Origin: Epiperipatus broadwayi
Lineage: Eukaryota; Onychophora; Udeonychophora; Euonychophora; Peripatidae
Assembly (NCBI GenBank): GCA_028023455.1
Contig: JAQFVV010000049.1
Span: 7,038,855 to 7,102,854 of the forward strand
DNA: 64,000 nt
Reading direction: 5' to 3'
This document shows, in pieces, positions 50,343 through 61,739 of this stretch. The notes under the pieces were generated by a model, which saw only the letters and a program-made list of their open reading frames with translations, made no database searches and had not been told where the DNA came from. Both the position numbers and the translations under genes were made by a program. Position 1 is the stretch's first letter, and every line of letters starts with the position of its first letter.

Positions 50343-51124
50343 TCTACAAATATTAAAGATCAGCCTTTTCAAGCTATTATGCATGCGCTTTTTACGAGTG
50401 TTAATAATAAATGAATACTTTCATTCCCAACACAAGATATAGTATTTATGAAAGAATAAAATGAATCCACTTATTCTTTCCTACCCAAATGCTTATATAT
50501 GGGCAAATCTTAAGTACTGGAAATGAAAGCGTGAGGATAGACCACTCACTTTAAATTACTGTTTACGATGTCTGAATGAATGACGTTGACGAAATTATCT
50601 AGAATTTACTAAATGTCACTCTCAAATGAAACTTAAACATATGTAAATAAGCATTTATTTTATAGCGCTATGTTTTATAAATTGTACAATTTATAAAACA
50701 TAGTGCTATAAAATAAATGCTTATTTACATATGCTTAAGTTTATAAAACATAGTGCTATAAAATAAATGCTTATTTACATATGTTGAAGTTTCATTTGAG
50801 AGTGACATTTAGTAAATTCTAGATAATTTCATCGTCATTCATTCAGACATCGTAAACAGTAATTTAAAGTGAGTAGTCTATCCTCACGCTTTCATTTCCA
50901 GTACTTAAGATTTGCCCATATATAAGCATTTGGGTTGGAAAGAATAAGTGGATTCATTTTATTCTTTCACAAATACTATATCTTGTGTTGGGAATGAAAA
51001 TATTCATTTATTATTAACACTCGTAAAAAGCGCATGCACAATAGCTTGAAAAGGCTGATCTTTAATGTATTACAATTTATAAAACATAGCGCTATAAAAT
51101 AAATGCTTATCTACAAATATTAAA
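50343..51124. repeat. Young palindrome with about 300-bp arms flanked by a 15-bp direct repeat
   Basis: Sequence from AAAGATCAGCCTTTTCAAGC (50355) to about 50682 is repeated almost perfectly inverted from about 50686 to 51065. The core word ATTTATAAAACATAG (then YGCTATAAAATAAATG) occurs four times: once inverted at the axis, twice in tandem just right of it, and once at the right edge. TCTACAAATATTAAA is present at 50343-50357 and 51110-51124. The inner bases of the left copy are also part of the arm, so this looks like template-switch inverted duplication as much as transposition. Confidence 0.9.
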
Positions 51125-52860
51125 AAAATTGTCTCAATAATTGATTTTTATTGCTTTCATACATGTGTAAAACAGGTCTCACATATGTACAGTAGATATA
51201 CTAGAGATAAAAGATTTTTGTCATTGCTTTTATGCATATATACAGAATCCTGTAGGCTTGCTCTTCATTGTATAATGGATGAGATAAATGTTGGCAATTA
51301 TCAATTCAATTAAAAAGTTCTAATTTACATATATAGACTGTGAATCATTTCAAAGAAGCTATTGTGTTACTTCTCTGGGAGTTTAATCTCTTTTAATATG
51401 GAAACTAGCAACTATCTTTCTTCAAAAATAATTTTTGACACTCTCTCCAATATCCATTACTTATATTAATGAATTTAAAAACAAAAAGGTTAAGTAAGTT
51501 TTTTTGATTAATAAAAACAACATAATTATCATTGTTCTGTTTTTTTATTAATATTAATCTTTTAATTAAAAACAAATATTTGAATTATAATTAAAATGTA
51601 TTACAAAGAAAAATCATAACTGTTTGGGACAAATATAATTTTCTTTTCTTTTTTTGTAGCATTAAAATTTACATTTTTATTAAAATCAAAATTGATTTGA
51701 TTTTTAAAAAATATATAATATTTCAAAACCAAGAAATTTTATTTAATCAATTAGCCTTAAAATTATTCCATACTTTATTTTAAATAGTTATATATTTAAA
51801 GTTTGGCACTATCCATTTCTCATTTTAAGCTTTAAATATATATGCATGCACACACTACCTTGTGTACCATGAGATCATTCTATCTTAAAATACACTATGT
51901 GTATGTAAATAAAGAGTGTAAGTCATCTTCTTTCAAATTGTGAATTAATAGCACTCTAATTGTTGAACAAATGAATAAGAATAGAATGAATCCACCTATT
52001 ATTTAAGTTCTGATATTTATATGCATATCTTTGTCAACATTGTTGATAATTCAATGTGAAATTTACATTTTCTCAGAATGGATTGTATCAATATATTTAT
52101 GCTGTAATTCATTCTTTAACAGATATTTTTAACATTGTTTTGCTGATTTTGCATTAATTTTATATGAAAAATTTATTGAATAACGCTGACACCTTCAGGT
52201 TTTTTAGAACGAGTAAATTACTAATATTTAAATTTAACATTATAACAATAAACAAGAACATATCTTCCAAGGCACTAATTAGTAGTTTCTTCTTTTCACA
52301 GGTGAGATTTTGTCAATAATTTTGACTGTTCTATTTTTTTGTTTTGTTTTTTAAATGAAAGTATTATTTTCTATTCTTTTTTACACATTTATTTTTTTGA
52401 CAAAATATGTGTCAAATATATTATTTTAGAAGAATAATTCAAATGTTAATAGAAAATATTTACTTTTACAAGGAAATAAATTGAGAAAGAAATTAACCAC
52501 TCCTCTGAACATTTTTAAAATCTTAAAAAAGTTCATGCTTGGACTTTTTTTAATTTAAATGATTATAAAATATCAACTTCTACTTCTCTTCCTCTTTTTC
52601 TTCTTATTCTTCTTTTTATTATTATTTTAAAATGGGTATATATATAATAGAAGTTACAAAATTGTGAACACAAGAGATTGCACAATAAAAATGTTAAAAA
52701 AATGTTGGGTTCATCAAATGTTTGTTTGTGAGAATTTTATGTTTCTTTTTCTAGATAAAAAGAACTAGATATTATAGTCATGTACTGACTTATTTTTATA
52801 ATCCAATTAACACAATTAATTGTAGAGTTGTAATTATATTTTATTGAGTGCACAGGAAGT
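51125..52860. other. Anonymous AT-rich DNA
   Basis: No gene recognised. It includes the splice-like site at 52285-52308 described separately. Confidence 0.45.
52285..52308 (+). promoter_or_regulatory. Candidate recursive splice site (zero-length exon)
   Basis: TTTCTTCTTTTCACAG is joined directly to GTGAGATT. A strong polypyrimidine-CAG acceptor immediately followed by a good donor is the signature of ratchet points in very long introns. Neither a flanking exon nor expression is visible, so this remains a pattern match. Confidence 0.25.
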
Positions 52861-52864
52861 ATAT

Positions 52865-53143
52865 GTAAATACTTAAATTGGCTTTAACCTGTAACAAATA
52901 CATCTTAAAATTTCTAATAGTCAAGCAATATTATTTTGCTGATAGAGGGACCTCATAAACCATGACACAAGATAGTGATGTAGAAATTTAGGTTAAAGAT
53001 AAGATGACAATCTCTTATCTTTATAAAAGTCACTATCTTGGGTCATGGTTTGTGAGGTCTCTCTATCAGCAAAGAAATATTGCTTGACTATTAGAAAATT
53101 TAAGGTGCATTCATTACAGGTTAAATTCTATTTAAGTATTCAC
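52865..53143. repeat. Inverted repeat, about 110-bp arms
   Basis: AATACTTAAATT then CTGTAACAAATAC on the left face their complements on the right. GCTGATAGAGGGACCTCA pairs with TGAGGTCTCTCTATCAGC, and ACAAGATAGTGA with TCACTATCTTGG. The loop is about 53 bp. MITE-like, non-coding. Confidence 0.88.
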
Positions 53144-53144
53144 G

Positions 53145-55205
53145 GTTAAATTATAAGAGAGTAAAAGATGGATAAGTTTGTATTAGCATATATCACATGG
53201 ACCAATGAATGTGTGTTTCATAATAGCATTGAAAAAAAGGGGAAAGTAAAAAACATGAATTAATAGTCCACAATATTTAAAAATCGCTTATTAATGTTGC
53301 CTTTAAAAGAAATAAATGAAGAAATTAAATGAACACTGTAGATAATTATATTAAATTTTATTGACTAATACCAGCCAAAAAAATAGCCTACTTAGTAGAG
53401 TGTCATCTTAAATTCATCATTCATAAATCTAAAAATTGTAGTTTGACTTCTTTGCCACTGGTCAGGCTAGTTACATCTGAAGAAGAGAAAAAAATAGTAT
53501 CTTTTCAAATGTTATTTTTAATATTAAACTGGAAACTGTTATTAACAATTGAATACATAAAGAAATATTTAAATAAAATTTGTTTGTTTTTTTCTAAAAC
53601 ATTTAACAATTCCAAGTTAATGATAAAAATGATCCAACATATGACTGCAAGTAATGAATCATCATTAATAATTTTTAGATGAACATAAATTATAATTATT
53701 TATTAACTAATAATTAAATATTTAGTTAGACTGATTATAGGCTAAATTTTAATCTTGCAGTTGAAACATGAAATATCCAAATTTTACTTATGTTTGAGTT
53801 AAAGGTCATGGATATCTACATTATAACATGAGCTTTTATGTATATATAAAAACTTAAAAATTAAATTCTATTTCAAAAGTTTTGTCATTTTGGAATAAGA
53901 AACCCATGTGGTACATTCCCTATTATAATTGTTAACAAACATTGAAACCGACAGTTTAAATTACAATGCTGAACTTTATTCTTCGTTTAAACACCTCAGA
54001 TCTTGAATTCATATTCAATTCTTTTTATTAAAGAAAATGTCTTTATTTCTTAAGCTTGTAGTTGAATTCAATCACATTGTTCATATCAGCTTCAAATTGA
54101 TTTTACAATCCAAACATCTGCTCCAACTCATCCATATACTGCTGATGCGAAGACCTATGCAATAACTTTATGCACATCTAATCTCCCAAATATCTTATTA
54201 TTGCAAAAATAGAAATACAATGGTCAAGTTTTCTCAATATCTTTAATGTTTTGTTATAAAATATTTTACACTAAAGTTTTCTTTTTACTTTTAGAAAAAT
54301 AAATCATTATTTTCTCATACTAAAACAATGATCAATATTAAACAAACTTAATATCCATGGAAATGATTTGTTTGTTAAAAAGATTTTTTTAAAATATGTG
54401 TATAAATTTGTAAAAAAGAAAAATATATATTTTAGTTAAAAACAATAGTTACTAGAATTAACAAACAAATACTGAGTCAATCATTAAAAATATGTGTGCA
54501 GCAATTTAAAATATAAATTGTGTTTAGAATGGGATGTAGTCGTGCTAGCATTCTACCTGTCTACGAGCACAGGATATAGTATACACACACGTATCCTGTA
54601 TATATATATATATAGAGAGAGAGATTAAATTAATTTTACAGATTAATTTACAAAGCTGATTAAATGTAGCAGTAGAAATAAACAATAATATTTCTGAAAT
54701 AATTATCTTTATATGCTCACGTGATAAGAATCCGTCATAATTTAGACTTTCTAAAAGTCGTTTTACTAAATTTTCAAGTAATGCCTTTTTATATTAATTT
54801 TCTAACTATATGAGTTAATATAATATATAGAGTTTATTAAAATAATTTTAGAAAATCTGTCATATAAATGATTCTTTTAATATCTGGATGCTACGACAGT
54901 TATTATTTCAATATTATTATACATTATCATTGCAATATATTTAATAGCCGATATTCATTTACAAAGGTATTTAAATTAATCGAATTTATATGCGATTGTG
55001 AATTTTTGATGAAACTACTCATATAATGACTTACAATTTATTAAACTTATCACTTGTATGAAAGCGACATTAATCTGTTCTATTTTCTTGCTGTCCCATG
55101 TGACTATCGCTGAAAAATTTGCATTAAATTACATGTTGACAACCAAATAAAGTTTTTTATAAAAATAAAACAAATTAAAACCTAGCTAATATCTCCATTC
55201 ATAAC
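53145..55205. other. Anonymous AT-rich DNA
   Basis: No gene recognised. A small hairpin with CAGGATA...TATCCTG around 54570-54600 precedes a TA/GA run. Confidence 0.5.
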
Positions 55206-55218
55206 AAATATTAGTTAC

Positions 55219-55299
55219 TTTTTTTTTCATGTGTCAAAGTATCGGCCGGGACAGCTGGTTGTAAGGTAGCTGTGCTAACCACTCGACCACCAACACTTG
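55219..55299 (-). mobile_element. tRNA-derived SINE, subfamily 2, minus strand
   Basis: Read on the minus strand: CAAGTGTTGGTGGTCGAGTG, A-box TGGTCGAGTGGTTAGC, then TGTCCCGGCCGATACTTTGA, CACATG and an A-run. ATTAGTTACTTTT flanks it at 55210-55222 (merging with the tail) and 55300-55312. Compared with the 60.2 and 61.4 kb copies the B-box segment (GCGGGTTCG) is deleted, so this copy should be inert. Confidence 0.88.
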
Positions 55300-55314
55300 A
55301 TTAGTTACTTTTAA

Positions 55315-55865
55315 ATCTTTATATATATATAAAACAGATATTAACTCATCTTTTAAAGAAAATGTTTTCAACTATATTCACATAGCACAATAAAAAATAG
55401 AGCAGACATGTATTTCTTTCAGGCATTTGATAACTCTAATCAAGATACTTTTAAACTATGTATATCATCTTTTCAAATCAAATATTCATAAATAATTATC
55501 TTTTGTCTATGAAAATATTAACATATATATATATATACATTGTCAAATTATATTTTATCTCAGTGTATTTTTCATCTTAGCTCAATTCTATCACAACCAT
55601 CCATCAGCCTAGAAGTCAGTCCACTCTCCCATATTATAGATACAATAGAAACATACTTTTTAATCCATATAGTATATGTTACAATTTATTTTCATATACA
55701 CATTATTATTAAAATAAAAATTCTACAATATGACAATGTTAGCCAAAAAAACTATAGTAATCCTTATATGAATTTTTATTTATTTATTATTACTAGTATA
55801 GCATTGGGCAGTATGTAATTATTATTTATTAATCATAATGGAATCATCCCCTTATAAATAAATAG
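55315..55865. other. AT-rich DNA
   Basis: No gene recognised. TTACTAGTATAGC at 55789-55801 recurs near 47844 in a similar AT context, which may mark an old repeat. Confidence 0.4.
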
Positions 55866-55867
55866 AT

Positions 55868-55878
55868 AGTTGTTGTTG

Positions 55879-55934
<56 letters not shown>
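55868..55934. repeat. (TTG)n(TTA)n microsatellite
   Basis: A few TTG units followed by about 18 TTA units. Confidence 0.95.
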
Positions 55935-55935
<1 letters not shown>

Positions 55936-56162
55936 TTCAACAATATATTTTATTGCACAATAAATAGATTACAATAGACAAATATGTTTAAAAATACATA
56001 TATACAAGCAACAAAGATTACAAATTATAAAATTATCATAGAAAAGCCTTTTTTGGCAAATTATGTATTTTCTGTATAGTAAATAGATTACATATGGTAT
56101 TACCAGAAAAAGTACACTGATAAAATAGATTTACAGATTGTACATGAGTTCATTTGTATATT

Positions 56163-56240
56163 TACAATTATTATTATTATTACTATTACTACTACTACTA
56201 CTATTATTATTATTATTATTGTTGTTGTTGTTGTTGTTAT
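56163..56240. repeat. Compound (TTA)n(CTA)n(TTG)n microsatellite
   Basis: Trinucleotide run with TTA, CTA, TTA and TTG blocks. The plus frame reads as poly-Tyr/poly-Cys and is an artefact. Confidence 0.95.
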
Positions 56241-56244
56241 TTAA

Positions 56245-56990
56245 GCTTAACTTCATATAATATATATTTAAATGTTTTACTAACATTTATTTCAACACAC
56301 ATCACTGAAACATATAATCAAAGACATGTGGAAAAAAATATATCTGATAAAAATTAAATGTTTTTTGCCATTTACTAAATCACAAAACCTCAAATTATCT
56401 TTTAGATACTTAACTACAATAAAAAATAATTGAATTAATGAACCAAAACATGTGTTTTCAGAAGTAAATGGCTGATCCATAAGCTATGATAAAATTTTAA
56501 AATCATACTCCACACAATAAATATAATTTTAAAAACCTGGTATTTCTAATTTACTAATATATACATACATTTTGAAAATGTTATTATGCATTTATAATTA
56601 TAAGAATCTCAAAATACAAACAGTAGTTTCTCTGCCTGACATGCTTATGAATTGGGTTTAAAATCAGGCTGAGATAATTTGGAAAATTTTCAACAGAATT
56701 GGGCCATAGACAATCCAGGTAACTATTCAATATTAATAAGATAGAGGATAAAACAAGGATAGAAAACTTCTCAAACACTTTCTATCTAACTACTGTATTA
56801 GCAAATATGGTAGTGCCATTTCTTCATCTATATTTTTAGAAGAAGCTGTTGGACAGGCATTTTACCCTGTAAAAGACAATTTAAAAATATTTGCCTAACT
56901 ATATTTAATGAAGCTATCAGTTATCTTTGTCATTTCAATATACATACATAAATTAGAACAAATATTTTTACAAGTTACAGATATAAATAA
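56245..56990. other. AT-rich DNA
   Basis: No gene or shared repeat recognised. Confidence 0.5.
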
Positions 56991-56991
56991 A

Positions 56992-57149
56992 ATATCATCC
57001 AGGTACATCTGTGTATAATTAATTATAGCAAAAAAATATACACCAACATGCTGGCTATGTCACACTTTTGCTTATCAGTGTGAGCAGGTCAAAATATTGG
57101 TGTATATATATATTACAATTAATTATACACAGATGCACCCAGATAATAT
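56992..57149. repeat. Small inverted repeat (MITE-like, 158 bp)
   Basis: ATCTGTGTATAATTAATTA (from 57007) faces TAATTAATTATACACAGAT with one base change, with a further inner pair AATATACACCAACATG / TTGGTGTATAT. A short unique centre carries CACACTTTTGC and GTGTGAGC. Confidence 0.88.
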
Positions 57150-57231
57150 TTAATTATATATATATAATGTACCAGAATATTATTGTACATGGGATTAAAT
57201 TCTTCAATTTCCATTTCATTAAAATGAAGGG

Positions 57232-57232
57232 G

Positions 57233-57264
<32 letters not shown>

Positions 57265-57265
57265 C
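57232..57265. repeat. Perfect T15-A15 palindrome
   Basis: GC, fifteen T, fifteen A, GC: a perfect 34-bp palindrome bounded by the same dinucleotide on both sides. Confidence 0.9.
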
Positions 57266-57690
57266 TAAAAAAAAATTATATATATATTTTTAATTTTATT
57301 TAATCAAATTGTTTAAAGTGATAAATTTACAAATAAAGTCCTGCTTATGGCTCTGTATTGATATAAAAAAAAAAAAAAAAGTTATTCGGGTTTGTTAAAT
57401 CTTGTAAAAAAAAAAAAGTATAACATTTTTCTTTCTAAAAGTTAGAAGGAATTTTTTAATGTTAAACTTATTTTTTTTGTTAGCAGATAAATAGATGTGT
57501 AGAAGATGAATCTGTTGAGTTATTTCTTTTGTAAGATAAAAAAATCACATTGAGTAATTAGAAATAAAAGAGATAAGAAAAATCTAAAATAAAATTTTTG
57601 TTAGTTTATCTGCACACATTTATCATGAAATTGAGAGATTTTTGTTACAAAAATGAATTTCTGATATTGTTCTTGCTCTTTCTGTCTGCA
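57266..57690. other. AT-rich DNA with A-runs
   Basis: Several long A-runs (57273, 57364, 57407). No gene recognised. It ends at the acceptor-like site at 57691. Confidence 0.5.
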
Positions 57691-57691
57691 G
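57668..57691 (+). promoter_or_regulatory. Candidate 3' splice site
   Basis: TTGTTCTTGCTCTTTCTGTC followed by TGCAG and then CTGAAATAGAG: a long polypyrimidine tract ending in CAG. All three downstream frames meet a stop within 15 bases, so any exon here would be a 3' UTR or non-coding exon. Confidence 0.25.
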
Positions 57692-59740
57692 CTGAAATAG
57701 AGTGAAGGACTTTATCTTCTAAGAAGAAAAATATATTAACTTGCATAAAAAGTTGCTGCTTAAACCACTGAAATAATTGTAAATGAAGAAGTAGCTAATA
57801 TTCCAATAGAAAAATGGAAAATAATAACATATATAAAGGAAGGACCATTATGAAATTATAAATCCCACATTTATAAATGATGACTACAATAATTATCAGA
57901 AGGAACTGGGCTGTTTTTCAGAATGTCTTTTCCTGCTAAATGTTTGTTTAAATAGTCTACTATAGAGAAAAGGTACAGAGAATGAGGCAATATCTTCAAT
58001 GAAACCAATAGAAAACTCTCATAGCCAATGTTTTCCAGGAGACCAGAACTACAAATGCATTATTATGATTTCACCTATGTGTATGCTAAATAACCTGAAA
58101 AAAATCTATCAATCAAGAAAAGGAACTTCTTTTTGTAGAATAAATCAGCAACTATTAAAACATAAAAGCATTAACATGACATTTAGAAAAAATGAATCTG
58201 AAATATATGTGTACACATAACAATTACAATTTAAATGTAATGTATAGGTAAATGATTATTTGATTAGTTAATAAAAACTTTTTTTAAGTTGACCTTATTT
58301 GGAAAGCTTTTTTTAATTTCAAAATATGTTGCTATTCATGATCATTTCATGTAATTGTATTCATGATTAGAAGCTGCAGCATTAAACACCATGCTTTGTA
58401 ATTCATGCCACTGAATTTCAGAATCTTTTACACTAATGTACTTTCTATCAGAGTTTAATTGCTAACCAGCAGAATTATAAGTAGTTTTTTCCACCATGAT
58501 TTTTGTATTTTAAGCAGTTATTTAACATTTTTATTTACAACAAACTTCTGTCAATACAAATGATGGTAAATCATGTTATTGATGCTTCAATTTCTTTTTT
58601 TTTGTTGTTGTAAGTGTTCAAAAAATTAAATATAAGTTCATCTGTATTTTACATTTGAAAAAATATTTAACATTTAAAATAAATGATAAATGATATCTAA
58701 TTTGAAGATAAATGTACTCATTTAATAACAATGCAGTACAACATTGCATGACTCATGGTCTTAGTTAAAACGTAATGAAATATAAAATGCCTTAAGCAGA
58801 TGATTAAAATAATATGAATTATTCTGTATTTTTGGTGATTGATTTTTGATTTTGTTTGCTATTGGATTTTAAAATAGAAACATTTTAACAATTTTCTTAG
58901 TTATAAATAAAACAACGTTTTCAATTTTGTGATTTTTTTTTTTAAATTAATTTTAAGTTGAATTAACATTTTTAGGTAAAAATTATTTTTATATTTAAAA
59001 TTTTGACAAATATTGTTTTACAATGTTATATTTAATGATGTTAAATTTGATACTAAGTTCTAATCACCACATGATGTGTTTCTAGAACATTCACATTGTT
59101 GAAGAAAATAGTTTTAATATATATAAAAGATTGTTCAACATAGTGAATCTCCTAGACAAAATTGTAAAACACTTGAATAGCTTCTAATAGGAATATTTCT
59201 GTTAGACACCATTTATATAATTGCAATATTTGTATGTTCACAATCCTAAAATACAAATGGAAGAATTAGGTTACCCACATCTGAATGATTTGAATGGCTT
59301 ACACTAGCTGATAGATAGTTGTTGTGATTGTTGTGTATCATGTCTCTCTCCAATTATTAGGTATCCTTTCTTATGAATATATAAAAAACCTAGCTTGAAA
59401 ATCCAAGAAAAGATGGATGAGCATGACTATAATTATATAAACTTAATGAAATGAATCTGTGATTGAAAATCAGTTGACTCTATTTTGTTCCTCACTGAGG
59501 GTTTGATATTGTGACATACAACTACATAACATATGTTAGGATTTATAAATCCATTTTAACAAAGTTTTATTAATTGTTAAAAGGGGGGTGCCAATTAATT
59601 AGTAGGATTAATTAATGTTGTTCTATATCAACAATTAAAAGAAACAAAAATAAAAAAAATTAAAAAACAATAGATAGATTTTTCTGTAAACCAATAAACA
59701 TTATATGATCACCATTTCTTATGCTTACTTATAACTATTA
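57692..59740. other. Anonymous AT-rich DNA
   Basis: A 73-codon plus frame (57999-58220) is the least AI-biased in this area but shows no domain. No shared repeat recognised. Confidence 0.4.
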
Positions 59741-59742
59741 TT

Positions 59743-59996
59743 AAAATAGGCAAAACTCTCCATACATTATTGTCACTCAGTGCAAGCCAGAGCAATCAAT
59801 GGATATCAGAAGGCTTGTGCAATGCACTTAGATCCAAGGTTCTTCACTGATGAAGGCCAAAAGCCAGAAACTAGTCTGGGGATATTGGATGAGTAGGCAC
59901 TCTATGGGGATTTTAAGCTTAAGCCTTCTGGCATCCATTGATTACTGTGGCTTGCACTGAGTATCACTAATGTATGGAGAGTTTTGCCTATTTTTA
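59743..59996 (+). mobile_element. MITE-like element, full-length copy (family M)
   Basis: Terminal inverted repeats of about 70 bp: AAATAGGCAAAACTCTCCAT onward on the left, ATGGAGAGTTTTGCCTATTT on the right, each continuing with CACTCAGTGCAAGCC and AATCAATGGAT. The interior holds CTGATGAAGGCCAAAAGCCA then GAAACTAG, GGGGATATTGGATGAGTAGG and CACTCTATGGGGA. No coding capacity. A DNA transposon relative would have to supply transposase. The target duplication may be TA but is not certain. Confidence 0.88.
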
Positions 59997-59999
59997 TGT

Positions 60000-60219
60000 A
60001 GTTAGTTATATGGAATTGATGAAGTAAGTATCACTAAACAAAATCAAAAAATCAATTAGAAATCTTATTTCATTGTAAACATGTGTGATTGCAAAATGCA
60101 ATTATATTTAGTATTTTATATTTAAAAAAAAAAATCTTAAAACATACAAACACCTACTGCTTTTCTGTAATTAAAATTTTAAGATTAAAGGTGTTGCAAA
60201 ACAGCATAATAATGGTGGG
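60000..60219. other. AT-rich spacer
   Basis: Nothing recognised. Confidence 0.5.
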
Positions 60220-60234
60220 AAATATGTAACAATA

Positions 60235-60339
60235 GTCAAGCATTGGTGGTCGAGAGGTCAGCTACAGCTGCATTACAAGCAGTTGTCCCGGGATAGCGGG
60301 TTCGCTTCCCGGCTGATGCTATGACACATGAGAAAAAAA
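60235..60339 (+). mobile_element. tRNA-derived SINE, subfamily 2
   Basis: GTCAAGCATTGGTGGTCGAG start, A-box TGGTCGAGAGGTCAGC, B-box GCGGGTTCGCTTCCC, GATGCTATGACACATGAG then an A-run. The flanking 15-mer AAATATGTAACAATA (60220-60234) and AAATATATAACAATA (60337-60351) form a target-site duplication with one change. Confidence 0.92.
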
Positions 60340-60351
60340 TATATAACAATA

Positions 60352-61354
60352 ATAAAAGTAACAGACATCAGATTATTGTCTGAAAATAATTTTAAGATGA
60401 AATAATGGTATTAACTAGCTTTCTAAATTAAAAAGTACAAACTAGAAGACAAACATATATATATATTTGGATTATAGAAATAACAAATAAGTTAGTGTAT
60501 ATAAAACTGGATCAGGCAAGTTTTATTTATTTATTTTTTGCATTTATTTATAATCTGATTGTTAGAAAGTGAGTGTAGGTCAGGAAAAGAACAAATTGGC
60601 TAAAGTTGACTACAGTGAGCTTGGAAGAAATATAATTAATAATCTCCGAGACAATTGAGATTTTATATGCCATAGAAATCCTAAAACTCAGTTTTAAAAT
60701 ATCCACCATGTCCTAGTTAAATATTTCAAAATTCATCTGCTATTACTAGCCTCCCTAAGTGTTCTGTGCTCATGAGACGATTACTTTGACCATTGAAATT
60801 ATGTCTAATCCAAATCTTTTTGCCAATTAATAAATCTAGAATTAAAGAAAAATTATGCCCATCTGCATAAATGTCTCCAGATAACAATCATAAGATTGTT
60901 CCCAACAAGAGTAAATAAGAATCAAGAAGTCAACTAAAGAAAAACCATCCAAAAGTTGATAAAATATCTTTTCATATAAAAACCTAAAAGATTTAAAAAT
61001 ACTTGAAACTAATATGTGCATATTATTTAAACAAATACCTGTGCATTATTTAATGAAATCCTTTTTAAAATATAAAATAAAAATGTGTAAATTTTTTTAT
61101 ATATTATATTAGATTTTCTATTTTGGATAAAATTGTTTTTTTTTTTCTTTGTTATTATAAAAAGGGTATTGTTATTTATTTCCTCCGAATATGAAGAGTT
61201 AGAATTTGTTTAAAAAAGAGACAGAGAGTAATATTAATTACATAATGAATAGAGTACAATATTAATCATCTAAATGTATGTGAATAGAAATATTTTATTT
61301 ATATGAAATTAGAATTACATTATTTGATTAATTTTTAAAGTTATTTTGTTTTAT
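60352..61354. other. Anonymous AT-rich DNA
   Basis: No gene or shared repeat recognised. Confidence 0.5.
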
Positions 61355-61461
61355 GTCAAGCATTGGTGGTCGAGAGAGGTCAGCACAGCAGCCTTACAAG
61401 CAGTTGTCCCGGGTTAGCGGGTTCGTTTCCCGGCCGATGCTATGAAACATGGGGAAAAAAA
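61355..61461 (+). mobile_element. tRNA-derived SINE, subfamily 2, second copy
   Basis: Same layout as the 60.2-kb copy, 1.1 kb away in the same orientation: GGTGGTCGAGAGAGGTCAGC (a GA duplication in the A-box), CCGGGTTAGCGGGTTCGTTT (B-box), CCCGGCCGATGCTATGAAAC then an A-run. No clear target duplication, so it is older or its flanks have changed. Confidence 0.9.
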
Positions 61462-61735
61462 GTGTTGCAAAGGGAATAATATCAATGATAATAATTTTAT
61501 AAAATATGTTGTTTATAAAATCTTGCAAGCTTCATTTTCTCATTTGTTTTGTTATAATTACTCTTGCATATTATATTAATAAGGTTTAAATAGAATTTAT
61601 ATAAGCTATCTTTGCCTAGCTAAGCTATGAATTTAAGAAATATTTTCTAGTTGTTGTATTTAAAATTTTACAAATTTAGCCTTTATTCTGCCCATCCCTC
61701 TTCTGTGTATTTAAATGGACAAGGTCCCATACATG
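61462..61735. other. AT-rich spacer
   Basis: Nothing recognised. Confidence 0.5.
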
Positions 61736-61739
61736 AGGG

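Noticed and set aside
56154-56357. Poly-Tyr/poly-Cys frame
   Set aside because: Translation of the TTA/TTG microsatellite.
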